Origin: Pterois miles | Taxonomy: Eukaryota; Chordata; Actinopteri; Perciformes; Scorpaenidae | Assembly (NCBI GenBank): GCA_947000775.1 | Contig: CAMQGK010000328.1 | Coordinates: 1,942,001-2,006,000 of the forward strand | Reading direction: 5' to 3' | DNA: 64,000 bases | In this document: in pieces, positions 1 to 9,465 of the stretch | How the letters are laid out: each line of letters starts with the position of its first letter | How positions within the stretch are numbered: position 1 is the first letter of the stretch | The notes under the pieces: model-generated | What the model saw: only the letters and a program-made list of their open reading frames with translations | Told to the model about the DNA's origin: nothing | The model's database searches: none | Translations under genes and position numbers: made by a program

Positions 1-37
1 TTTTCTCTATTTGCGCAAGATCTGTAGAAAACGTATA

Positions 38-222
38 CACTCCTGATCAAAATCTTAAGACCAGTTAAAAAATTGCAAGAATTTACGTTTTGCACTGTTG
101 TATCTTAAGAAGGTTCTAAGTAGATTTTCAAAATGCAAAAAGAAGAAATGAGAGCAAGAGACTAAATGTTTTGAGCAGGCTAAAATAGGCTGTTCATCAG
201 CTGATCAAAAGTTTAAGACCAT
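38..222. repeat. Left terminal inverted repeat of the Tc1-like element
   Basis: Near-identical inverted match to 976-1183. The outer ~145 bp pair almost base for base. Further in, the left arm lacks about 27 bp that the right arm carries around 1011-1040, and pairing resumes over GCTGTTCATCAGCTGATCAA. Confidence 0.88.
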
Positions 223-269
223 AGCTCAAAAAAACCCCTAAAACAGAAATTAAAGTCTCAAAAACAGAC

Positions 270-894
270 TCAGTAATGAGTAGCTCCACCATTATTGTTG
301 ATCACTTCAAAAATTCGTGTTGGCATGCTTGATGCGAGTGTTTCCAAAAGGCTTGTAGGAATGTTGCTCCAAGTGGTGAAGATGGCTTCACGAAGGGCAT
401 CCACTGTCTGGAACTGATGTCCATTTTTGTAAACTTCCCTTGCCATCCATCCCCAAATGTTCTCAATTGGATTTAGATCAGGGGAACATGCAGGATGATC
501 CAAAAGAGTGATGTTAGTCTCCTGAAAAAAAAAAAAAAAGGAGACGTGGCCTTTGAAGAGGTTTTTTGTTTTTGAAGCCGTTCCTTTGCAGATGCCGTCT
601 GATGGTTATTGGGCTGCAGTCAGCACCAGTAATGGCCTTAATTTGGGATGAGGATCGTCCCGTGTCTTGACGGACAGCCGTTCGGATCCTCCGGCTCGGT
701 GCCGGTGAGATTTTTTTGGGTCTACCACTTGATATTTTTGTTCCATAAACCTCAGGATCTTTTAAGAAATGCAAAATGACTGTCTTACTGCGTCCAACCT
801 CAGCAGCGATGGCACGCTGTGAGAGGCCTTGTCTATGCAGCTCAACAATCCTGCCACGTTCCAAGGCAGTGAGTTTTTTTGCTTTTCCCATCAA
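270..894 (-). pseudogene. Tc1-like transposase remnant (amino end and carboxy end, catalytic core deleted)
   Basis: Positions 894 down to about 543 encode an amino-terminal part starting MMGKAKKLTALERGRIVELH, with a helix-turn-helix (RAIAAEVGRSKTVILHFL) and a second DNA-binding region with a GRPKK hinge, as in Tc1 transposases. Positions about 527 down to 270 encode the carboxy end, including SPDLNPIENIWGW, the motif that carries the last acidic residue of the DDE/D triad. Between them, from just after PLQRPRLL to just before ETNITLLDHP, the segment holding the first two catalytic aspartates is missing and replaced by a run of about 16 T (- strand). The two parts are also in different frames (offset of one base). 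No active enzyme can be made. It lies wholly inside the terminal repeats at 38-1183. Confidence 0.88.
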
Positions 895-975
895 GAGGTC
901 TTGACAGTGTGATTACTTGACAGAAAATGACATGGAATCCAAATTTTTGCACAGATTTGGGCTTTTAAAGGATGT

Positions 976-1183
976 GGTCTTAAACTTTTGATCAGCTGAT
1001 GAACAGCCTATTTCAGTTAAATTGTTCTTTTCAATAAATTGCCTGCTCAAAACATTTAGTCTCTTGCTCTCATTTCTTCTTTTTGCATTTTGAAACTCTA
1101 CTTAGAACCTTCTTAAGATACAACAGTGCAAAACGTAAATTCTTGCAATTTTTTAACTGGTCTTAAGATTTTGATCAGGAGTG
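976..1183. repeat. Right terminal inverted repeat of the Tc1-like element
   Basis: Inverted partner of 38-222, ending in ATCAGGAGTG followed by the TA target duplication. It retains an internal ~27 bp AT-rich stretch that is absent from the left arm. Confidence 0.88.
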
Positions 1184-1185
1184 TA

Positions 1186-4026
1186 TTTTTGTGCACTAAT
1201 CTGTGACTTTTCATCAAGCCATCTGACATGCAGCATCTCTGGACCTGTGTGAGTGAAATGCATTAAAACATTCTGGTGAAAAAGAAAGACCCCCCCCCCT
1301 TCACCGTATCGGAGGAGAAAGAGAGACGAGTCTCTCATTCGCCTCCTCGCTTCCTCCTCTTTGTCTTTTATGGCGAGCTGTGTGGGAGACGGAGAAGAGG
1401 GGAGTGAATGTGAAGGGGAATTGAAGATGACAGATAATGGCGGGGGAATTGAAAGAGTTGCAGAGAGGATGTGGCAGTGGGAGATGAGGTGGTGCAGTGC
1501 TTCAGTAAAACACCAAATACCACCAGCTTCCAGCTCATCTCCTGTTTTCTTGTGACTTCCTTCTGCTCCCGTCATCTCGTCTGACTCTTCTCTTCCATGT
1601 GTGATTGTGTTCACGTCAACTGAGGTATTACGTTGGCTTGATTTAGATTTTTGATAAAGCAGTGTAGCCTCTCAGTGAAGAGATGTAGCTCCACAACATA
1701 ACACCTCTGTGTGGTTGCATATATGTACCAGAGCTGCAGTATTAGGGCTTATTTACTGATACAGAGCGTGGGACACATTTCCTTCCCACAACATGACCTG
1801 AAAAGAGCATCAGAATCTATATAGCACCACTTCTTTTTATACAGGGACTGCTTCACATTTGTCAGTGAGTTTATCACCCTGTTTGTCAATATAATGTTAA
1901 AACGTCTTGTTGATATAACAAGATTTAATGATGAGGCAATATAGACCAAGGAACAAGTGATCCACTCTTATTTTTTGGGGGGTCCAGAAGCAGAATTTTG
2001 AAAGATTTTTGCTCCAAAGCGTCTGCAAAATACTTGAGCTGTAAAAGTCTGGCGCTTTCAGTCCATTACTGTCTATCAGTGATGCACCAAGTGACGACTC
2101 CACATGCAGCCGAGTCTGTGGACTCGATTTGTTGAACTTCAGGAAATGGGAAATTATCAGGGGTGTGAATGTGAGTTACATGACTTGGATAAGACTCCAT
2201 TCACAAATCTGTGTTCAGACTCGACTGGACAAAATCAAAAAAGACATTTTTTAGTGAAGTCTATGTAAAGCAAAAATAAATATGCGTTTTTGAGTTTGTC
2301 ACACCACAGAAAAAATGTGTTACTATCCACCCAGCCAAATTTAAATGATTAAAAAAATTGCCAAGTGTATAAAATTAGCTTTCAAAATAAAAATAAGCAG
2401 TATTCTCTGCTCTGAGCTGCATCCACGAGGTGCAGCTTCTCAGGACTCCCTCAGTAACGAAGAGCGAAGAGCCGACTGTCCGACTGGCGGATCGGGGAAA
2501 TGTGGCGTACCGACGACTGCTTGCCCGGTGTCGCTCGGGGGCCTGAGTCCTGATCGAAGCTCAGCCCGTGGATGGTGTGAGGCCAGTAACCGTTACTGTC
2601 CTCTCTGAGTCTTCTTGGAGTTGGTCTGTTTGTGAATACAGCCTGAAGCGGGACCTGAGGCCGGAGTCATCGGGCCGTGCTTTCAGCTCGCCCAGAACGG
2701 TTTATCTCCACAGTCCAGTCCTACAATGTTCAGTCTTTCCACGTTTTCAATAACTATTTTCTAACATTTATAATGTATTTATAAACAAATCTTTGAGTTT
2801 CCTTTACGCAGACTTTAAAGTTACTGTAAACACAATGTTGGGGCAGCAGAACGACTCCTCATTTTACTGAGTACAGATCCACTGTGAGTCAACCTGACAG
2901 CAGCCAGCCGGGCTGTGAACAGGAGGGAACGTTGTGATTGGCAGCGACCAGCAGCAGACAGACAAAGTTTAGGACTTGAATCTAGACTTTGGGTTTATGC
3001 CAGGTCCACACTACACAACAATGGAGCCGACGTTGAGCCTGATTCCTCCCGACAATCGTCAACAAAGATCTGATTGTTGTAAAGATGGTTGTAAAGACGA
3101 TCTTTCCAGATATTCCTGTGGTATGAGGTATGTTAGGTGTGTTTTATCATCATCATAAGTAGAGGTAAACCGATTAATCGTTTGGCTGATTAATTGGACC
3201 GATTTTTTCCACATTTTTCTTTCATACGCCTGATCATATTACGCTGATTAGCGAGCAGACATATCTGCGGGCAGCGCAGTGTTGTTGTAGAGCATGTGAC
3301 TCCACCCCTTGTGTTAATCAGCAGCTATTCTCCCGCCAGGCCTCAGTAGATGTCGCCCAGTGGACGAACCTTTACAAGAGTGCGTGAGAAGAACAACGTC
3401 CTAACTGGGACAAACCCTGCAGACACAAAATGCAGATTAGAGAGACAATAACTTGAGCCAATGTACTTGTGTTAGGCTGTTAACAGGAACCTTTTGGGCT
3501 CATAGTTTAGTCTGTTAATTCAGCACATGAATGTGCTCCCACTCATGCTTCATTCACTCCTCTCGTCCTCTTCTTCTTTGTCCTCCCCCATCTTCAGCTG
3601 GACCTCACTCCTACTCTTCCCTGGGGGGGGGGGGTGTGTGTTGAGCAAGCATTCATATTCATTGCTGGGAGGTCACTGGCTCTTTTTCTCCCTTACCTCA
3701 GTGTTTTGTTTTTTATATTCCCCTGCACATTGTATGCTTAATGTGTTCAGATGCCCAACAGTTTTGTGAAGATGGATTAGAGAGCAAGAATAAGTCTTGC
3801 TGCGTAAGCATTGCGTGTCCCCATTCCTTGGCTGTATGTGGCTGAAAAGGAAATCCCACTAACAGACGCTCACGTTCACATGCTTTGAGTCCACTTCAGA
3901 GCTCTATTCAAATCCATTCTTTATTGTAACAGAGAAAATGTGGAGGAAATGGATCAGGCAGATGTGTACAATCAGGACAAGATTGGGATTATCTGTGTGG
4001 CATCAAGGTCATGTATTTACTGGACT
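1186..4026. other. Flanking non-coding DNA
   Basis: No convincing exon is visible. The stretch holds homopolymer runs of C (near 1291) and G (near 3625), a short fragment with repeated ATTAATCG-type motifs (3168-3200) typical of fish MITE debris, and the GC-richer block listed separately at 2384-2960. The open frames here lack recognisable domains. Confidence 0.5.
2384..2960. repeat. GC-richer block, probable old dispersed repeat
   Basis: It is distinctly richer in GC and CpG than its flanks, especially 2460-2720. It opens near a small inverted repeat (AGCTGCA / TGCAGCT, 2415-2438). I judge it to be a decayed non-autonomous repeat by general resemblance. A non-coding first exon or promoter island of mgat3 (4.3 kb downstream) is the alternative. 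Neither can be shown from this sequence alone. Confidence 0.25.
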
Positions 4027-4332
4027 GGGGGGGGAGTAGCTAGTCTGTAGGGAGTTGGTTGGGAACGGAGGGTACGGTTAAGTCCGAAATGGAAAAAAAA
4101 AGAGGGAAAAATGGAGGGGGGGGGGGAATTTTCCTTTTGGGGAATGGGGGGCCCGGAAAAAAGAAAAAAACCCCAAAAGGGGGTTTTTGTAGGAACCCAT
4201 AATCTTAAAATTTTTATTAAATATATGTGTGTTTTTTTATAAAAATAAAAAAAAAAAAAAAGAAAAAAAAAAATTTCCCGGGGGAAAAAAAAAAAAAATT
4301 TTTTTTTTTTTTCTTTATAAAGGAGTATGACA
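4027..4332 (+). mobile_element. tRNA-derived SINE copy with corrupted body
   Basis: The first ~60 bases match the head of the SINEs at 5070 and 6257 (agtagct-agtctgtagggagttgg, then ggtacggttaagtcc) but with scattered single-base losses. The last bases (tataaaggagtatgac) resemble the SINE end (aataaaggaatatc). In between, the sequence is almost only homopolymer runs of A, G, T and C. The total length, about 300 bp, is that of an intact copy, so this looks like a SINE whose consensus was badly called rather than real sequence. Confidence 0.6.
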
Positions 4333-4717
4333 GCTTATACTCATTTAGCTAAGCCTCCTCCGCGGGAAGCTAAAAGTCAGTATAGAGATGCAGTGACTGA
4401 TGATTTTTGCTTCACCCTTCTGTTCTGCATCTTCCTTAATAAAAAGCTACAGAATGGAAATGAAATCAAATCATTTAATCAACATGATTGAGCATAAATT
4501 ATGTACAGCTCACTGGGCGTTCTCACTGTGGTCAATTATGACTAAACCTGCACTTTTACAGATTTTATTTTAAACCTGATAAACATGTTTCTATCCATGA
4601 AATGACCCGAAGTCCAGTATTCACTCTGCTTTTACCCCTGTTTGTGTCTCCACCAGCTACTGGGCAGGTAGCGTACAGTGGGTTTGTCAGGACCTTTTCC
4701 CTGAAAGCATCATCCCG

Positions 4718-4762
4718 AATTTCCCTCCGGGGATTAATAAAGGTTCGTCTTATCTTATCTTC
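4718..4762 (+). repeat. LINE-type 3' tail fragment with (CTTAT)n end
   Basis: ATTTCCCTCCGGGGATTAATAAAGG followed by CTTAT-type units is a truncated 3' end of a non-LTR element. It resembles, with differences, the tails of the SINEs at 5070 and 6257. Confidence 0.5.
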
Positions 4763-4917
4763 CTACATACGGAAGTTATGCTGATGAGAGCGGTGACAGT
4801 GAACCAAAGCCATGAGAGGAAAGATGCTAAAAAGTCCAGTAGAGCTGAGGCAGCCTCATTGTAAATTTCTGCAAACCAGGGATGAGTTGAATATAAATGT
4901 TTTCTGCATTCGGTCAA

Positions 4918-5058
4918 ACAAGTGATGTAGTTTAAAAAGTGCAAATAGGTGAAAGGGGAGGTTGAGGGGTCCAACAAACACAGGGCTTCCATCCAGGAGA
5001 CAGCTGTTCATATCCCATGTTCACAACATTCAGTGTCATTTTCTCTGTACAAACGTTG
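4918..5058. repeat. Dispersed MITE fragment
   Basis: It shares the ordered motifs 'agtgatgtagttt', 'gggtccaacaaacac', 'catccaggagac' and 'tcccatgttc' with 27395-27550, and more weakly with 58900-58985. It looks like an internal piece of a non-autonomous DNA element. It ends directly before the SINE at 5070. Confidence 0.5.
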
Positions 5059-5069
5059 TAGTTTAGTTT

Positions 5070-5390
5070 GGGGGCGGCAGTAGCTCAGTCCGTAAGGACT
5101 TGGGTTAGGACGCGGAGGACGCCGGTTCAAGTCCCCCATGGACCAAGATGGTGTTGTTGACCAAGACCAACTGGTTGCTGGAGAGGTGCCAGTTTATCTC
5201 TTGGGCACTGCCAAGGTGCCCCTGAGCAAGGCACCGAACCCCCAACTGCTCTGGGCGCTTGTCAGGAGCAGCCCCCTCACTCTGACATCTCTCCATTGAC
5301 GCATGTATATGTACTGTGTGAACAACAGAGTGTAAAACTGAATTTCCCCACTGTGGGACCAATAAAGGAATATCTTCTTCTTCTTCTTCT
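5070..5390 (+). mobile_element. tRNA-derived SINE with (CTT)n tail, copy 1
   Basis: The head is tRNA-like, with an A-box-like TAGCTCAGTCCGTAAGG near 5081 and a B-box-like GGTTCAAGTCC near 5124, the internal RNA polymerase III promoter of tRNA-derived SINEs. A ~200 bp body follows (ctgctggagaggtgccag-type core), then a LINE-like 3' end (TTTCCCCACTGTGGGACCAA, TAAAGGAATAT) and a (CTT)n tail. It is nearly identical to the copy at 6257. It is not a tRNA gene. Confidence 0.88.
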
Positions 5391-6256
5391 AAAGCCAAAC
5401 CACGTTGTTTGTCCTAAACTAGGGATGTGACAATGAGGACATTTTCTCACCGGTTAATAAACTTGGTGTTCCTGATTACACCGGACATTTTACAAGAAAA
5501 GATGAGGGTCAATATGTGTAGCATGCTTACTTTCTGATCTTCACCGTTGGCTGGCGGTGTGTCTGGCCCTCTGGTAGTGCTTTTGCTGCGGGGCCGCAGG
5601 TTTCCACCCTGCACTGCTGCACCACAGCGTCATCTGACTCCTGCTACTCTGAGCTGAGACTCCGTATGGAGCAGATGCATTCACTGTCGGTTTGTAGCAT
5701 CCGTCGTTCGACTATGTATAGAGTGATGGGAACATAATGTAATCAGTGTGTGCCCGACCACCATGTAACCCAGTAACACTGACTACCACAACAAGCCGAT
5801 CTTAAACCTAGTGATGGTGGTGTTGTTGCAGTGTTACATTTTTTGTTACAGTGTTTTGTTGTTGCGTTACTGTTTTAACACAAACCATGATGTGTTTTCT
5901 AACTTTAACCAAGTATTTTTGTTGCCTAAACCCAACCAATTGTCACCCAAACTCGTGGCATTATGTTTCTGCAAGTGTGATACGAGGCTGATGTGAAACA
6001 TATGTATGACACACATTTTTGGCTCAGGAATGTTGCTTGTATCGTTTGCAGAAATGCCCAGTGTCAACATTTTTTTTCTGGCGACTGGGTTAGGGGACCT
6101 GTTATCCGGTACAGTAATTATTCTTTACTTTTCCAGGTTCCACATAAAATTATAAATTTCTTTTTCTATCTGAAACATCAGAATTTTACTCCAGCTTTTG
6201 TGAACTGAAAATCCAGATTCCTGTTAAATCAAATAAAGCTCTGTTATCCGTTTAAT
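5391..6256. other. Intergenic DNA between two SINE copies
   Basis: No gene is seen. 5860-6110 contains 'ttgcctaaacccaacc', a motif shared with the interior of the MITE family at 11250, 18231 and 40914, so it probably includes a decayed fragment of that type. Confidence 0.4.
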
Positions 6257-6586
6257 GGGGGCGGCAGTAGCTCAGTCTGTAGGGAGTTGGCTTGGGAACC
6301 GGAGGGTCACCGGTTCAAGTCCCGACATGGACCAAAAAACTGAGTGTGAACTGGTAGCTGGAGAGGTGCCAGTTTACCTCTTGGGCACTGCCGAGGTGCC
6401 CCTGAGCAAGGCACCAAACCCCCAACTGCTCGGGGCGCTTGTCAGGAGCAGCCCCATCACTCTGACATCTCTCCATTACTGCATGTGTGTGTTTGTGTGC
6501 ATGTACCATGTATAAGTTAAACAGAGTGTAAATTGAATTTCCCCATTGTGGGACTAATAAAGGTAGATCTTCTTCTTCTTCTTCTT
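6257..6586 (+). mobile_element. tRNA-derived SINE with (CTT)n tail, copy 2
   Basis: It matches 5070-5390 along its whole length, with a better preserved head: A box TAGCTCAGTCTGTAGGG near 6270 and B box GGTTCAAGTCC near 6310. The 3' end is CCCATTGTGGGACTAATAAAGG followed by (CTT)n. The two copies are 1.2 kb apart in the same direction. Confidence 0.9.
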
Positions 6587-7016
6587 AAAGGACGAAGAAT
6601 CTAGATCACCAAGGTCCTTTGCATCTCAAAATCAATTAAAATCTTCATTTTTTTGTCCTTTTTAAAAAGTGTTTCTACACCTCTTCAGCTACTATCTTGT
6701 GACTAGAGGAGGAAACAGAGTGGCAATAGCTGACACTCATGCCAGTTTGAAGGGTGAAAGGCAGGTTCATTGCTCCATGACCACCTTCCTCTTGTTGTCT
6801 GGACTCTTGTTTTCACCGAAGCCAAGGGGCGGTGATTGATTTTTTTTTGTCCTTTTTAACAACCAGAGGCCATTACTTTTAAGTTAATTGTGGTTCGCCC
6901 ACAGACGGAGATGGGAATAAAGAGATTACTTCAAAACGGAAATTGTTTTCTGATGTTGTTAGTCAGACTCATGTTTCTTTGTTTCTCTCCCTGCTCCCTC
7001 CTTCCTCTCCGTCCAG
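6587..7016. other. Sequence upstream of the mgat3 coding exon (intron end)
   Basis: No exon is visible. The last ~45 bases form a strong pyrimidine tract ending in CCGTCCAG, a splice acceptor. The mgat3 coding region should therefore be preceded by at least one non-coding exon further upstream, which I could not place. Confidence 0.5.
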
Positions 7017-7461
7017 GATGAAAATGCGGCGGCACAGGGTGTTCTTGCTGTGCACAGTGGGCCTGTGCGTCATCTCCTTCCTCCACTACTACAAGGCCCT
7101 CCACTACGTCTCCCTGCTGCGCGAGCTCTCCGCCCCGTACCCCAACATCAAATCCTTCATCATGGTCACCGGCTTCTTCTGGAGAGAGAAGGGTGTGGGC
7201 GCCACCCCGCTCAGCCCCGCCTCCCCCGAAGAGGCCCCTCCCTTACCTGTCCTCCGTCAATCGGACACCAAAGCTAGAGCCGTGGCGGGCGCCGCGGGAG
7301 GAGGCGGAGGAGGGATGGGTCAGGGGATCGGGGGGGTCGTGATCGGAGGTGCTGGGATCGTTGGCAGTGCAGGGCTGGAGATGAGGTTGAGGGAGGAACC
7401 GGCGCCCCCTCACCCTTGGGAGAAACCAGAGGAGAACCAGCAGAGAGATGCTCACAATGAG
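7017..7461 (+). CDS. mgat3: mgat3 coding exon 1 (tail, membrane anchor, stem)
   Basis: Acceptor CCGTCCAG precedes 7017 and donor GTGAGA starts at 7462. The 148 codons (7018-7461) end on a complete codon (phase 0). It encodes the cytoplasmic tail, the hydrophobic anchor FLLCTVGLCVISFL, and the stem. The stem includes a glycine-rich stretch (residues ~86-122, with runs of Gly, Ala, Val and Ile) that I do not recognise from mammalian proteins, then a Pro/Glu-rich hydrophilic end. Confidence 0.93.
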
Positions 7462-9383
7462 GTGAGAAAAACTCCATTATAATATAGTGACCACGGATAA
7501 CAGATAGATGATACAAAATCCAGTTTAGGAATAGCAACGGCACTCTTCAGTTATACAGTTTTTATCAGATTGTTGATCTCTCCCAGGGAGACAAAGTCAT
7601 GACGCTGTAGTGTGTTCTGAAGGTTATTTAAAGGTCGGATGAGAACACGCTATAATATGCCGTCTCACAGACACATAAGCTACACAGTGATTCGCAAACT
7701 GTATGAACAGACAACGCACTGTACCGAACCGAATCAAAAACCGTGACATGAACTGAACCGTGAATTTTATGAACCGCCTCTAATTCGATGACCAAGGTGT
7801 AAAATAGGAGAAAGCTGAGTACCAATCCTGAGTAGCTGGTACCTGGCTGCCATTTAGTGGATCAAAAACAGCTGTTGGTGGCTGATACCCAGTTTGACTT
7901 TCTAAATAAAAATATATCACTGCTGCTGCCTCCTTAATGAAGATGTGGACCGGACAATGAGTTGGATATAAAACACAGAGAACTGTGATTCACAGAGTCA
8001 ATGAATCAAAGTGTAGAGGATGCAGCATGCATGTAATGGTGCCTTCAGATGGGGTCGTGTTTACCATGTTTACAAGATAAGTCCATATGCACGCCCACTC
8101 ATGTCATATTCACGACCACATAAGTGGAAAGTTTCTGAAAGCTTAATTTTTTTTGGTGCATAATAAGTGAATATATTGTAATTTTAGTCACACAGTGTTT
8201 TTCTTCGTAATTTTATTATGTGTGAGGAAAGTGTTGATATTTAACGACCTCATCTTTCTCCTCTGTCATTATGCCTTTACATTTCCTGCATTATGTTACC
8301 CACGAGCTAGCTTGTTCAATTTTTCGCCTCTGTGGCTTGTAGATGTCAACAGTAAAATTAGTACTGGCAGCGCTGAGCAGTGGCGTCGTCATGACTTAAG
8401 ATTTGAACGCCATGCATATTGTGTACACAACTTCCCATGTTGTAAACACGAGCTCACGAGTTTCATTTGAAGGCACCATAGGAGTATATCTCCCAGTTTC
8501 ATAGCAACTTCAACAAAACAAAACAGCATCATAGAAACTGTTTTTTTATATGAACCTTTGGAAGTCATTACAGTCAGCTGATACGTAGGCCCCACATATC
8601 AAGCTGTTCCTTGGCAAGTCAGTTAATCAATGACAATGAACTGTATGGATTGTGGGCATTTGTTTTAAATAGAAGTTGACTTAATCGTATTCTGTGTCTT
8701 TCTTGTCAGGAGAGAGCTGAAGACCACTTGAAGCCACGAAACCCCAGCCGCCCCGCCCAACCTGCCAGGCCTGACCTCCCGGAGCTGCCATTGGTGGGAA
8801 AAGAGCAGCGGGCCGTGTTGATCAAGAATCGGTTGCCTGACCCCTTAGAAGCCATGGGAGACCTCCACACCCGCACTCACCATCTTCAAGATGACAAAAC
8901 GCCGTACTTTGTCCGAACCAAAGCTGGAGCCCTTTGCTTCAGGCAGGGGACCGAGGTGGCTACCCAAAAGGAGTACTCTGGGAAGCCGGGGGGGTCTGTG
9001 GCTAATGGAGCAGCGGATGGTGCTCGAGCTGCTGGGCAAAGGAAACCTCTGGAGGTCCAGCAGCAGCCCACCATAGCTCCAAAAGCCAAGACCAGGGCCA
9101 GGGGCAACGGGAAGCGCCTGGTAAAGTGTGTGTGTCGGCCGGGATGGCACGGACCTTACTGTGGGGTTCCCACTATGGTGTACCACTCCAACCTGCCCAC
9201 CAAGGAGCGGCTGACACCCAGAGAGACCCCACGGAGGATTATCAATGCCATCAACATTAACCACGAGTTTGACTTGCTGCATGTACGCTTCCATGAGCTC
9301 GCCCAAGCAGTTGATGTTTTCCTCATTTGTGAATCCAACTTTACTGCCTATGGAGAGAAACGGCATCTGAGGTAAGATGCCAT

Positions 9384-9465
<82 letters not shown>

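Larger units (their letters stand above)
38..1183 (-). mobile_element. Tc1/mariner-like DNA transposon, internally deleted copy
   Basis: The element is bounded by long terminal inverted repeats starting CACTCCTGATCAAAATC, and a TA lies on both sides (36-37 and 1184-1185), the target duplication expected of Tc1/mariner. It is about 1,146 bp, shorter than the roughly 1.6 kb of full Tc1-like elements. Inside, on the - strand, are the amino-terminal DNA-binding part and the carboxy-terminal end of a transposase, with the catalytic middle missing. It is therefore non-autonomous. Boundaries are seen directly in the sequence; the family assignment rests on the protein motifs. Confidence 0.9.

Noticed and set aside
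1153..1614. 153-codon - strand open frame beside the Tc1 element
   Set aside because: It runs from the transposon end into low-complexity flank and has no recognisable domain or splice context.
5070..5140. tRNA gene call from the A-box and B-box sequence
   Set aside because: The head belongs to a ~320 bp repeated SINE with a LINE-like tail, and no complete cloverleaf can be drawn. The same holds for 6257, 28887, 52710 and 62823.
6943..7017. Longer amino end for mgat3 from an upstream ATG at 6943
   Set aside because: The 25 added codons translate the polypyrimidine tract before the splice acceptor CCGTCCAG. The family's own start MKMRR lies directly behind the acceptor.
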